DNA of 63,846 bases from a virus, in the IMG/VR virus record IMGVR_UViG_3300036766_002130, positions 1 through 63,846 of that record, one strand, 5' to 3'. A program made the position numbers and the translations under genes. The notes below the pieces were generated by a model. That model was given only the letters and a program-made list of their open reading frames with translations, did not search any database and was not told the origin of the DNA. Positions 16,044 through 23,365 of this stretch are shown here, in pieces. Positions within the stretch are counted from its first letter, which is position 1; every line of letters begins with the position of its first letter.

Positions 16044-16868
16044 TTAGCCACGGATAATTCCAAAAATCTCTTTGCTCGCCTTTAGCAGGCTCTCAAGCCA
16101 ATCTATCGGCATAATACTGGCGGCGTCCGACTTGGCTTTATCCGGCTGAGTATGGACTTCAATAAAAAGCCCGTTCGCCCCGGCGGCTACTGCCGCCTTT
16201 GCCAGTATCGGGGCCATTTCACGTCGACCTGCGCTGGCGTAACCTAAGCCGCCCGGCTGCTGCGTGCTGTGGGTGGCGTCAAAGACCACTGGATAGCCAA
16301 GTTTCTTCATAACCTCGATAGCCGTCATATCGTTGACCAGCCGGTTATAGCCAAAGAAAGTGCCCCGTTCGGTAAGTATAATCTTCTCGTTGTCGCAGGC
16401 ACGAATCTTTTCCACCACGTTCTTCATCTCATCGGGCGAGAGAAACTGGCCCTTTTTGACGTTCACGGGCTTGCCCGTTCGCGCGCAGGCACAAAGAAGG
16501 TCGGTCTGCCTGCACAAAAAAGCCGGCACCTGCAGACAGTCAACAACTTCCCCGGCAAGGCAAGCTTGCGCCGGCTCGTGCACATCGGTCATAACGGGCA
16601 AACTTGTCTTCTGGCGAACTGCTGCCAGAATCTCCAGACCTTTCTCCAGCCCGGGCCCGCGAAAACTGCGCAGGCTGGAGCGATTGGCCTTATCGAAACT
16701 CGCCTTAAAAATCACGCCTACGCCGGTCCTGCAGCCAATATCCGCAAGTCCGCGGGCAATATCCAGACAGCAGGTTTTGCTCTCGATAACGCAGGGCCCA
16801 GCCATGACAAATAAGGGTGCTTCTAAACCAATTTGAACGTTGCCAATCTTGAAATCGCCTCTATTCAT
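16044..16868 (-). CDS. kdsA: KdsA, KDO-8-phosphate synthase
   Basis: A full-length 274-residue enzyme that joins phosphoenolpyruvate and arabinose-5-phosphate to make KDO-8-P, the first committed step to the KDO of LPS. Signatures: FVMAGPCVIES, KASFDKANRSS, LPVMTDVHEP, LCRQTDLL, NVKKGQFLSP and VFDATHSTQQPGG. The ATG at 16868 overlaps the upstream stop (ATGAATAG). Base composition is much more GC-rich than all neighbours, a sharp sign of recent acquisition from a bacterium. It could remodel the host surface or feed the glycosyltransferase block at 46-56 kb. Confidence 0.93.
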   Translation of the reverse strand: MNRGDFKIGNVQIGLEAPLFVMAGPCVIESKTCCLDIARGLADIGCRTGVGVIFKASFDKANRSSLRSFRGPGLEKGLEILAAVRQKTSLPVMTDVHEPAQACLAGEVVDCLQVPAFLCRQTDLLCACARTGKPVNVKKGQFLSPDEMKNVVEKIRACDNEKIILTERGTFFGYNRLVNDMTAIEVMKKLGYPVVFDATHSTQQPGGLGYASAGRREMAPILAKAAVAAGANGLFIEVHTQPDKAKSDAASIMPIDWLESLLKASKEIFGIIRG

Positions 16869-17175
16869 ACCTATCCCAGAGCTCTGAGTGAGAATTATCA
16901 TCCAAACCACTTATTGAGCCATTCTCCTGCTTCTTCTTATCTTCGTATGGGGCAGCAATTTGCCTGTACAACTCCATCTTGGCACATTCAAGTATTCCAA
17001 TTACCTCATTTAGGTGTAAGTAGGAAACTCCTATCCTTTGCAAATAGTTATGCAGAAGCATAGTTATGGTAAAGTTAAGTTCCCCAGCATTGTTTGGCCC
17101 ACCACTCGGGAGCAATGCTAGCATAGTTTGACAAGCTTCGATTCTCGCACGATCTTCTCTTTTAATGTAAGGCAT
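16861..17175 (-). CDS. DUF6899-like phage protein
   Basis: A 104-residue protein starting MPYIKREDR, an N-terminus common to a family of small phage proteins of unknown function, with a helical body containing ELNFTITMLLHNYL. GAGGA precedes the ATG. Its stop overlaps the kdsA start. Confidence 0.65.
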   Translation of the reverse strand: MPYIKREDRARIEACQTMLALLPSGGPNNAGELNFTITMLLHNYLQRIGVSYLHLNEVIGILECAKMELYRQIAAPYEDKKKQENGSISGLDDNSHSELWDRYE

Positions 17176-17178
17176 CTT

Positions 17179-17313
17179 TTATTCCTCCTCGAAAGTTTTA
17201 ACTGGCTTTCTACACTTCTTTTTGTTTTCTTCTTTCTTCTCGTCTTCGTGAACCTTAGCTGGAGGTGGCATTCTACCTCGGGGTAGGCTTGGTCTTTTAT
17301 TTTTCTTTTTCAT
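17179..17313 (-). CDS. small basic protein, 44 aa
   Basis: A lysine/proline-rich peptide (MKKKNKRPSLPRGRMPPPAK) ending FEEE, with GAGGA near its end serving the next gene. It overlaps the end of the DUF488-like gene. Function unknown. Confidence 0.5.
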   Translation of the reverse strand: MKKKNKRPSLPRGRMPPPAKVHEDEKKEENKKKCRKPVKTFEEE

Positions 17314-17602
17314 CTTTTCTTAACTCATTTTCCACTTCAAGTACTAACCTCTTAACAATGTGCCTATGGCAGTGTGGGTTTTCTTCTTTCTCATAGCAAA
17401 GTAGCGTAATTGTTTCCCCGTGGAGTGAACGCTTTGCAAGCTCAGCTATCACTTCTTTACTTTGTGGGGACTTCATTTCCTCAATAAAACGCTCCTCATA
17501 CTCATCCCAGCTAATTGATTTTCCTTTCCAGCCTTTATAAGCACCAAGTAAATTTAAACTTGGTCCAAGTACACCAGTATGCTCATCAAAAGGAAGCCCC
17601 AA
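17297..17602 (-). CDS. DUF488-like protein, start uncertain
   Basis: The C-terminal part matches the DUF488 pattern (ITLLCYEKEENPHCHRHIV). The annotated start is a TTG; the frame stays open about 20 codons further (FVSVPITNYS) but contains no ATG or GTG, while GGAGG sits near 17650-17660. Either an unusual start or a small frameshift near the N-terminus is likely. Confidence 0.6.
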   Translation of the reverse strand: MGLPFDEHTGVLGPSLNLLGAYKGWKGKSISWDEYEERFIEEMKSPQSKEVIAELAKRSLHGETITLLCYEKEENPHCHRHIVKRLVLEVENELRKDEKEK

Positions 17603-17682
17603 GCTATAGTTTGTTATGGGAACACTAACGAATTGGATGCAGCAATTTGTTGATCGTCTTCACCTCCAGTTTTGTAGTCTAA

Positions 17683-17865
17683 TCAACTATAGAGATACTT
17701 TACTAAAATGCAGGGTCTTATTCGGCACTTCTCACAAACTTCAGGATTCTTTTTTAACTGGGGAAGTATTTCTCTTGCCTTAGAGTGGGATAGCTCTAAC
17801 CCTCTTTTACAAAGTCTTCTCACTTTTACGCCTACGGTCGGTTTCATTTTATCCCCCTTGCTCAT
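17683..17865 (-). CDS. small basic CxxC protein, 60 aa
   Basis: A basic protein with CEKCRIRPC near its C-terminus. Its ATG overlaps the RNA ligase stop (ATGA), so it is coupled to the ligase. Function unknown. Confidence 0.55.
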   Translation of the reverse strand: MSKGDKMKPTVGVKVRRLCKRGLELSHSKAREILPQLKKNPEVCEKCRIRPCILVKYLYS

Positions 17866-19121
17866 AAATTGTCCTCCACATCTCCAATTTCTTTATCTCT
17901 TAACTCACTTTCTCTAATCAAGAACTCTTCAGACTTGTGCTTGAGGCAGTCCCATTTTCCGTAGATATTCTTGAACCAAACAACAATCCCTTCTCGCATA
18001 GTATTAGCGTCAAGAGCAGATTTACCTTTAGCTAATTTGGTCAAAAGATCAAATTGAGTATACGGTTCCATAACTCCGGGAATAGCTATGGGATCAAGGA
18101 ATAAAAGCTCTTTAGATCTTGTACAATATACATTCAATAAAAGAGTTGGCTTTTCCAATCCAAGCTCTTCAGCTCGTTTGTAAACCTGCTCTCTATCTAA
18201 ATCAATACAGAAACCGTCGGGGGTGGTAATAGTGACTCTGTACAATAACACTTTGTACTGACGAGGCAAACAACCATAGGAAAACCCATGTTGAATTGGC
18301 TTTCCACCTTCTGAGTCAAACCCATAAATTTCGTAGTAAATTTGCTCACCTTTACGAAGGTGTGGAGCAACTTTTTCTTGAATTTCACTCCTAACAGAAG
18401 CAATATGACGGCGTCTAATACTATCTACCCGCCTAGTCCCGCTCATAATCACCCACTTAGTTTCTGGCTTCCAGAATTGCCACCACTTTTTTCCTGTATC
18501 ACAAAGAACACGCCCGGTCCTTCCGGAAGTTCCGTGTATCTTCTCCTCCACATACAACACGCCAGGAGCAATTTTATCTTTCTCACGCATCAAATGTTTA
18601 ACATCATAATGTTTCCAGAAATACTTTGCTCTGGTACCATGTGGTTTTTTACAAGTCAAGAATCGTTCACTATATATTTCGGAGGGAACAATATACTTCT
18701 CGCAAATCTTGACTCCATTTATGCAGGTAAACTCGTCCCCCTCTTGTAACTCCAACTCATCATAGTTTTTGATCGCTCCAGGAAATATCAAACTACCTAG
18801 TGGCATAACAAAGCCATTTGAAATCTCCCCACGAAACTTTTGAGCCTTAACTCGGCCATTCTTGCCAAAATACCCTTTCTGAGAAACATCGTGATTCATC
18901 TCCTTGTTGGAATACAAGTTGTTCCAGTGAAGATACTCGTGAGAGAGTCTAAGGTTGGAATCGAAATAGACAACAGAATCTCCTTCTTCTGCGTCTAGCC
19001 CCACAATTACCTGAGTACCCAAAACAGTAGCTAACTTAAGCCGATCAGCATTTGGGTGCTTCCGAACATTACTTAGGCAAGTAATAATAGCATTGTTACT
19101 GTCTTTAGACTTTTGCAACAT
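17862..19121 (-). CDS. RNA ligase, OB-fold + nucleotidyltransferase
   Basis: A 419-residue ATP-dependent polynucleotide ligase of the Rnl5/DraRnl type. An N-terminal OB-like domain (to about 150) precedes the adenylation domain: motif I EEKIHGTSGR with the nucleotide-accepting Lys, VIMSGTRR, IYYEIYGFD (motif IIIa), EGIVVWF (motif IV) and LKHKS (motif V). It may repair host nuclease cuts in tRNA or other RNA. Confidence 0.82.
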   Translation of the reverse strand: MLQKSKDSNNAIITCLSNVRKHPNADRLKLATVLGTQVIVGLDAEEGDSVVYFDSNLRLSHEYLHWNNLYSNKEMNHDVSQKGYFGKNGRVKAQKFRGEISNGFVMPLGSLIFPGAIKNYDELELQEGDEFTCINGVKICEKYIVPSEIYSERFLTCKKPHGTRAKYFWKHYDVKHLMREKDKIAPGVLYVEEKIHGTSGRTGRVLCDTGKKWWQFWKPETKWVIMSGTRRVDSIRRRHIASVRSEIQEKVAPHLRKGEQIYYEIYGFDSEGGKPIQHGFSYGCLPRQYKVLLYRVTITTPDGFCIDLDREQVYKRAEELGLEKPTLLLNVYCTRSKELLFLDPIAIPGVMEPYTQFDLLTKLAKGKSALDANTMREGIVVWFKNIYGKWDCLKHKSEEFLIRESELRDKEIGDVEDNL

Positions 19122-19158
19122 CCCAAACTCCTAATCCTCAATATTAATTACTTTCTTT

Positions 19159-19251
19159 TCACTCTGGTTCCTCAAGCTTCTTTATAAGAGCTTCTATATA
19201 CTTTTGCCTCTCCTCTAGATCAGGAATTGCCTGTTCAATGGAAAACTTCAT
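19159..19251 (-). CDS. micro-ORF, 30 aa
   Basis: A short helical peptide (MKFSIEQAIPDLEERQKYIE...). A GTG seven codons earlier is an alternative start. Its position just downstream of the next micro-ORF and its coding-like composition support it weakly. Confidence 0.35.
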   Translation of the reverse strand: MKFSIEQAIPDLEERQKYIEALIKKLEEPE

Positions 19252-19261
19252 CCTCAAAAGT

Positions 19262-19345
19262 TCAAGAGCCACCTTTTTTCGGAAAGAGTTCTTCCCCAGT
19301 TATACTACGTCGTTTCTTGAATTTTGGTTTTATCTTACTACTCAA
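19262..19345 (-). CDS. micro-ORF, 27 aa, TTG start
   Basis: A basic peptide (SSKIKPKFKKRRSITGEEL...) whose TTG overlaps the stop of the upstream gene (TTGA). Coupled translation makes it plausible. Confidence 0.35.
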   Translation of the reverse strand: MSSKIKPKFKKRRSITGEELFPKKGGS

Positions 19346-19560
19346 CCCCCACCCTTTTTTTCATTATTTGCTACCATTTTCTTTTCATAATATCGCACTT
19401 GACACTGATACTTCTTAACTAACTTGCTTGCTCGCTTCACTTTGCGTTGCCACTCCTCTCTCTTCCTTCTCATATTCTCATAACTTTGGTTCACTATCTC
19501 AGCGAACTTTCCCAGTGTACTCTCTTGTTCTTCTTCTGCCATTTCATTATTCTTCTTCAA
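19342..19560 (-). CDS. small coiled-coil protein, 72 aa
   Basis: A highly charged, probably coiled-coil protein rich in Lys, Arg and Glu. It overlaps the end of the upstream metallopeptidase-like gene by 14 bases. Confidence 0.55.
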   Translation of the reverse strand: MKKNNEMAEEEQESTLGKFAEIVNQSYENMRRKREEWQRKVKRASKLVKKYQCQVRYYEKKMVANNEKKGGG

Positions 19561-20098
19561 GCCAAATTGCTAGATCAAGTATCAAATCATCCACCCCATA
19601 AAGTTTCTTAGCCTCAGCAACATATGCATTAGCTCGCTGTTCCTCTATTCGGTCGTCATGTCGAACCCGTCGACCACTTGGAGTTCGAGGGGATACTTCT
19701 CTAACACCTTGTTGGTAATCCCGGATGTGCCCCCATTCATGTTGAGCTACTTCATAGAAATATGCAGCTCGCTTAAGGGAGTCCAAATTTTCAAAAGTGC
19801 TCTTTGCTGGTAATCGTATTTCAACCCAGCCTCCATCCGTTCGAATCAGCTTACCAAGAGGAACTTTACCCAAAGGCACCCTATGGATGTGTCCACGTCT
19901 ACTTTTGAAATTTCTAAGATGCCAAGAATACACAAGTGGTTGTTGATAGGCAACACCACTTCCCTCACGATAGGATTGACGGATCTGAGTTACCTTAACC
20001 ACTACACCTGTAGTTCGTGCCCCTACTGACTTACCTGCAGCTATAAGAAGCGGCTTAAGTATGCTACCCGGGCACTTAGTTTTGTTGTATAGCTTCAT
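19547..20098 (-). CDS. metallopeptidase-like protein (HEWGH)
   Basis: A 183-residue basic protein with a zinc-peptidase motif AQHEWGHIRDYQ (about 137-148) and a downstream Glu in EEQRANAYVAEAKK that could be the third ligand, as in small gluzincins. The N-terminal half is beta-rich. It could be a phage protease against a host factor, but no specific family is recognised. It is the first gene behind the P2 promoter at 20162. Confidence 0.6.
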   Translation of the reverse strand: MKLYNKTKCPGSILKPLLIAAGKSVGARTTGVVVKVTQIRQSYREGSGVAYQQPLVYSWHLRNFKSRRGHIHRVPLGKVPLGKLIRTDGGWVEIRLPAKSTFENLDSLKRAAYFYEVAQHEWGHIRDYQQGVREVSPRTPSGRRVRHDDRIEEQRANAYVAEAKKLYGVDDLILDLAIWLEEE

Positions 20099-20161
20099 AA
20101 TCCTGAACCATCGCGTTATGGTAGAACAATCTTTTTACTAATTTTGTCTCCTTTTTTATAA

Positions 20162-20215
20162 ATTATAAGTTATTTTTGAGGATTTCAAAATGAAAAATTG
20201 GAATTTTTCAAATTT
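20162..20215 (-). promoter_or_regulatory. conserved phage promoter, class P2
   Basis: Minus strand: upstream AAAAATTCCAATTTTTCATT, spacer ending CTCAAAAATAACT, -10 TATAAT (20162-20167), then TTATAAAAAAGG. It drives the metallopeptidase-like gene. Confidence 0.7.
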
Positions 20216-20247
20216 TTGTAAGAATCATTACCCAACTCACGAGAGTA

Positions 20248-20301
20248 TCACCCATTAGAATTCATTAGGCCTTCAATTCTCCAAAACATATCTAACTTCA
20301 T
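20248..20301 (-). CDS. micro-ORF, 17 aa
   Basis: A very short frame whose ATG overlaps the stop of the 69-aa gene (ATGA). Its RIEGL stretch also occurs at the end of the frameshifted gene at 21925-22105, so it may be a decayed relative. Confidence 0.25.
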   Translation of the reverse strand: MKLDMFWRIEGLMNSNG

Positions 20302-20507
20302 CTTGGATATGTGTAACCAAATAAAGATTCATAAACTGCCTGATAAATATCAATTCTATTACAAATCAATACTGCTTTGAACTCATCAACCTCAGCATCC
20401 CGAACACAACGCCAATATTTAATACACTCCTCTAAGTATGCCATCACATCTTTTTTCGTGAACTTAACCACATCCACGCCATTAATTGACTCGGTTTTGT
20501 ACTTCAT
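20298..20507 (-). CDS. hypothetical protein, 69 aa
   Basis: A small alpha/beta protein (VVKFTKKDVMAYLEECIKYW). Family not recognised; the composition and tight packing support it. Confidence 0.5.
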   Translation of the reverse strand: MKYKTESINGVDVVKFTKKDVMAYLEECIKYWRCVRDAEVDEFKAVLICNRIDIYQAVYESLFGYTYPR

Positions 20508-20519
20508 TATTTTTCCCTT

Positions 20520-20882
20520 TCAACCTCGCCCAAATTCCTTACCACATTCATTGCAGCGAAAGATCCAAATTTTTTCGAGAGGATCATAATTTGCGCTTAG
20601 ACACCCACAACATTCACCATCATATACCGTACCTTCTGGACAAGCAATTGTAGTCGCCATTGTTTCTGTTTTGTTCGCTGTTGTAATCTTCGGCGGATTT
20701 GTATTCATATTTGACTCTAGTAACTGGCAAATAAAATCTATTGCATCCTTTGGTGTTGCTCCTTTAGATGAAGGATAATTCCATTCAGGAGGCCAATCAT
20801 GGGTGAATTTGCTATAAAACTTTTGTTCCCAACCATCAGTATCTCTACTTCTCTCTTTATTTATAATCTCTTGTTTCGTCAT
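20520..20882 (-). CDS. zinc-ribbon protein, 120 aa
   Basis: The C-terminal 45 residues hold a zinc ribbon (GECCGC ... CNECGKEF). The N-terminal part has WPPEWNYPSSKGATPKDAID. Function unknown. Confidence 0.55.
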   Translation of the reverse strand: MTKQEIINKERSRDTDGWEQKFYSKFTHDWPPEWNYPSSKGATPKDAIDFICQLLESNMNTNPPKITTANKTETMATTIACPEGTVYDGECCGCLSANYDPLEKIWIFRCNECGKEFGRG

Positions 20883-20903
20883 TTTATTCTCCTGTTAATG
20901 TAC

Positions 20904-21041
20904 TTAGTCCTTAATTTTTCCACATTCATCATCAAACGCTAATGTAGTAGCTATTATACTTGGAAACCCTGCGGGCCTTTGGCATGCGCTGCAACACGCT
21001 TTGCGATAAGACGGTCTTACCGGTAAAAAAAGAAAAGCCAT
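20904..21041 (-). CDS. small cysteine-containing protein, 45 aa
   Basis: A 45-residue frame with CCSAC and a later CG. It includes a locally GC-rich segment. The ribosome site is weak, so this is tentative. Confidence 0.35.
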   Translation of the reverse strand: MAFLFLPVRPSYRKACCSACQRPAGFPSIIATTLAFDDECGKIKD

Positions 21042-21054
21042 CCTTGGCTAAGAG

Positions 21055-21183
21055 TTAACCACTTTGCTTTTTCCGCTTTAATGACAATGTTACCTTTGAA
21101 CCTCCACACATGTATTGTAGACGGAGGTAATTACTAATATCCTCAAAAGCATCGTCTGTAATTTCAAGTATTATCTTTTTCAT
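21055..21183 (-). CDS. small hypothetical protein, 42 aa
   Basis: A short protein (MKKIILEITDDAFEDISNYL...) with a good GGAGGAAGG upstream. Function unknown. Confidence 0.55.
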   Translation of the reverse strand: MKKIILEITDDAFEDISNYLRLQYMCGGSKVTLSLKRKKQSG

Positions 21184-21272
21184 TAGGTCTTGCCTTCCTC
21201 CTTACGGAAATCCAAAATGTACCACAAGATCAAGAGGTAGTAAAAATTACCAAAAATTTATGTACTTTTTAA

Positions 21273-21437
21273 CTATTGACAATTTCTTCTCTCAAGTTCC
21301 TTCTGTATCTTCGAAACAACAGCTTCCACTGCAGATGTAGGAATATAAACTGCTTTAGATCTTTCAATTAAACTCTCACCATCTGCCAGAAGCTTCTGCA
21401 ACTCCTCTGTAGATATATCTTGTATTTGCTTAGCCAT
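21273..21437 (-). CDS. small hypothetical protein, 54 aa
   Basis: A helical protein (MAKQIQDISTEELQKLLADG...). Family not recognised. Confidence 0.5.
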   Translation of the reverse strand: MAKQIQDISTEELQKLLADGESLIERSKAVYIPTSAVEAVVSKIQKELERRNCQ

Positions 21438-21474
21438 TATCAACCTTTTTAGTAAAGCAGTGCCACCCTAACCT

Positions 21475-21819
21475 TTATATACTGCTCCACAACCACGGTA
21501 GTACTGTGTTGCTTTCTAGCCTCTTCACAATAACATCAAGAAAAAATTCTTCAAACTCAAGAATCCTGCAGTCTTTCATCTTGTATAGCCCTTGATCTAA
21601 CCATATTAATAGACAGGGAGACATCCCCAATCTTTCTCTAATCTCAACACATTTCTTTGGATCTTTTGAATAAGCTACCAATATTTTACGCTTAATTTTT
21701 GCTTGTTCAAGATCTTTTGCAATAGGATTAGTTGAAAATATAAAATCATCTTTAGTTAAAGCGGGACAAGGTATTTCTTCTAATTTAATAGATAGACCAA
21801 GCAAATTCTCATTTGCCAT
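21475..21819 (-). CDS. hypothetical protein, 114 aa
   Basis: A mixed alpha/beta protein (KIKRKILVAYSKDPKKCVEI). Family not recognised. Its start overlaps the stop of the resolvase remnant, as if the two once formed an operon. Confidence 0.5.
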   Translation of the reverse strand: MANENLLGLSIKLEEIPCPALTKDDFIFSTNPIAKDLEQAKIKRKILVAYSKDPKKCVEIRERLGMSPCLLIWLDQGLYKMKDCRILEFEEFFLDVIVKRLESNTVLPWLWSSI

Positions 21820-21901
21820 TTAACTTTCTCCCTTCATATTTGGCTATCAATAAAGCGTCGCTTCGACCATCAAGTTTCCTTCCTCTCGGAGTAGACAGTT
21901 T
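21809..21901 (-). pseudogene. remnant of a RuvC-like resolvase
   Basis: An open frame of 30 codons, without a start, reads TPRGRKLDGRSDALLIAKYE. That resembles the C-terminal DGRxDALLIA segment of phage RuvC-like Holliday junction resolvases with its catalytic acidic residues. Upstream stops cut it off, so the gene is largely gone. Confidence 0.5.
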
Positions 21902-21924
21902 TCATTTTTCTCTTTAAGAGCACT

Positions 21925-22105
21925 TCACTCTAATCCTTCAATTCTCCAAACACTATTCTCACAAATAGCTGGTATATCCTCCTTCAAAAGCTCAATTATC
22001 TCTTGTTCCTTCTCTTCTTTAGTTGTATTCCCCAAACCTTCTAAAAGGTCATCAATGCCCCACCAGTCTTCAATTTCATACTCAATAACAAGTTTTCAGC
22101 TTCAT
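21925..22105 (-). pseudogene. frameshifted small gene
   Basis: An ATG with AAGGGG six bases upstream encodes MKLKT and then stops; removing one T restores VIEYEIEDWWGIDDLLEGLG and runs on to a TGA, about 59 residues in all. One extra base (181 = 3x60+1) explains it. Mutation or sequencing error. Confidence 0.55.
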
Positions 22106-22242
22106 TTTTAACCCCTTCATTCTTCAACTTATTCTCCTGCTCAACTAATATTTTTCATAGTAATAGTCCATTCTTGTTCTCCTCAGAAATTCAAAAATTC
22201 TTGTCTCATAGCTTTATTCGTTCGCATCTTACCAAGTATTAG

Positions 22243-23286
22243 TTATTGTTTGATTAAGGATAAAAACTCAGATCGCACCTCATCCTCTGAAAAACTCCCT
22301 TCTATCGCACTCGTAACAAGCTCCGAGGAGTTTGTCTTCACTCCTCGAATCTTCATACACATATGCTCCCCTTTCAACAAAACAAACACCCCTCGGGGTT
22401 TCAACATACTGGAAAGTGAATCCTTTACTTTACTGGTAATATTTTCTTGCAAGTCTGGGACAGAACAAAATAGCTCTACCAATCTCTGAGGTTTGGATGC
22501 TCCAAGAACAAATCCATTAGGAATAATCCCAATATAATACTTGTATAGCACAGGCAACAAATGATGTGGACACATCCCTATAGTCTCTCCTTTATAAATA
22601 ATCATCTCATCATTTTGGGAAGGAAAAACTGTAGATAGGATGTCCTTTACTTCTGCTCCAAAGTTTAGAAACAAACCTGAGCAGAGCTCCATATACATTC
22701 TAGATACTCTTTGGGGGGTTTCCTTGAAATTAGGATCATCTAAAGGAATCTTCATTGAATGCAGGAGGGCATGAATTGCTCGCTTAATCATGTTCATACC
22801 TGCAAATTTTTGTTCTTCTCTTCTAATCCTGTTATGAAGCTTTCCATGGCAACTTTTACATAACAAAATATAGTTGGATAAGTCAGAAGAGTAGTAGTCA
22901 TAGGATAAGTGATGGGAACACAACTGACCAGCACAATCACACTTCTTCCCACACCTCTCACAAACCAACCCCCTCTCATCTACCAACTTCTTTTTGATAG
23001 TTCTATCATTTTTTTGGTAAGTTATTACAAGAGTTTTGCTCCCCCTTCTTTTTATTTGCTTTGCCCTCTTCTTTCCATAAATCTTTTCATATGTTTTACC
23101 TCTAGTATTTTGATTCTTCAACTTCTTGGTTTGCTCTGTCTCAATAGGAGCGTCTGGAAACTTCCCCATATACTCTTTCACGGTTATTCCATGAAACTTT
23201 CCTAGATGAGTATTAGTAATCTCTTTAAAACGTTTTTGACACAATCTACAAACCACAAAATCAACTTCTTCTTTACCTTCCATCAT
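22243..23286 (-). CDS. folE: HNH nuclease-GTP cyclohydrolase I (FolE) fusion
   Basis: A 347-residue two-part protein. Residues 10-50 are a zinc finger (CRLCQKRF...HLGKFHGIT) typical of phage HNH proteins, and 108-152 are an HNH domain (CERCGKK, CSHHLSYDYY, CKSCHGKLHN). Residues 164-347 are GTP cyclohydrolase I, with zinc/active-site motifs MCPHHLLPV (C239, H242) and GEHMCMKIRGV (H308, C310). FolE makes dihydroneopterin triphosphate, the first step to preQ0. The frame is unbroken; internal Met164/166 could restart the FolE part but lack a spaced ribosome site. Confidence 0.85.
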   Translation of the reverse strand: MMEGKEEVDFVVCRLCQKRFKEITNTHLGKFHGITVKEYMGKFPDAPIETEQTKKLKNQNTRGKTYEKIYGKKRAKQIKRRGSKTLVITYQKNDRTIKKKLVDERGLVCERCGKKCDCAGQLCSHHLSYDYYSSDLSNYILLCKSCHGKLHNRIRREEQKFAGMNMIKRAIHALLHSMKIPLDDPNFKETPQRVSRMYMELCSGLFLNFGAEVKDILSTVFPSQNDEMIIYKGETIGMCPHHLLPVLYKYYIGIIPNGFVLGASKPQRLVELFCSVPDLQENITSKVKDSLSSMLKPRGVFVLLKGEHMCMKIRGVKTNSSELVTSAIEGSFSEDEVRSEFLSLIKQ

Positions 23287-23365
23287 AGAACACTTCCCCT
23301 TTCAAAAGTAAACAATATCAGTCTTCATCTTTAACTAACACAAAACAAGCCTATCCTAATTGTAA

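Noticed and set aside
16269-16836. Long rightward open frames opposite kdsA
   Set aside because: They are the mirror of a GC-rich conserved gene and have no protein pattern or ribosome site.
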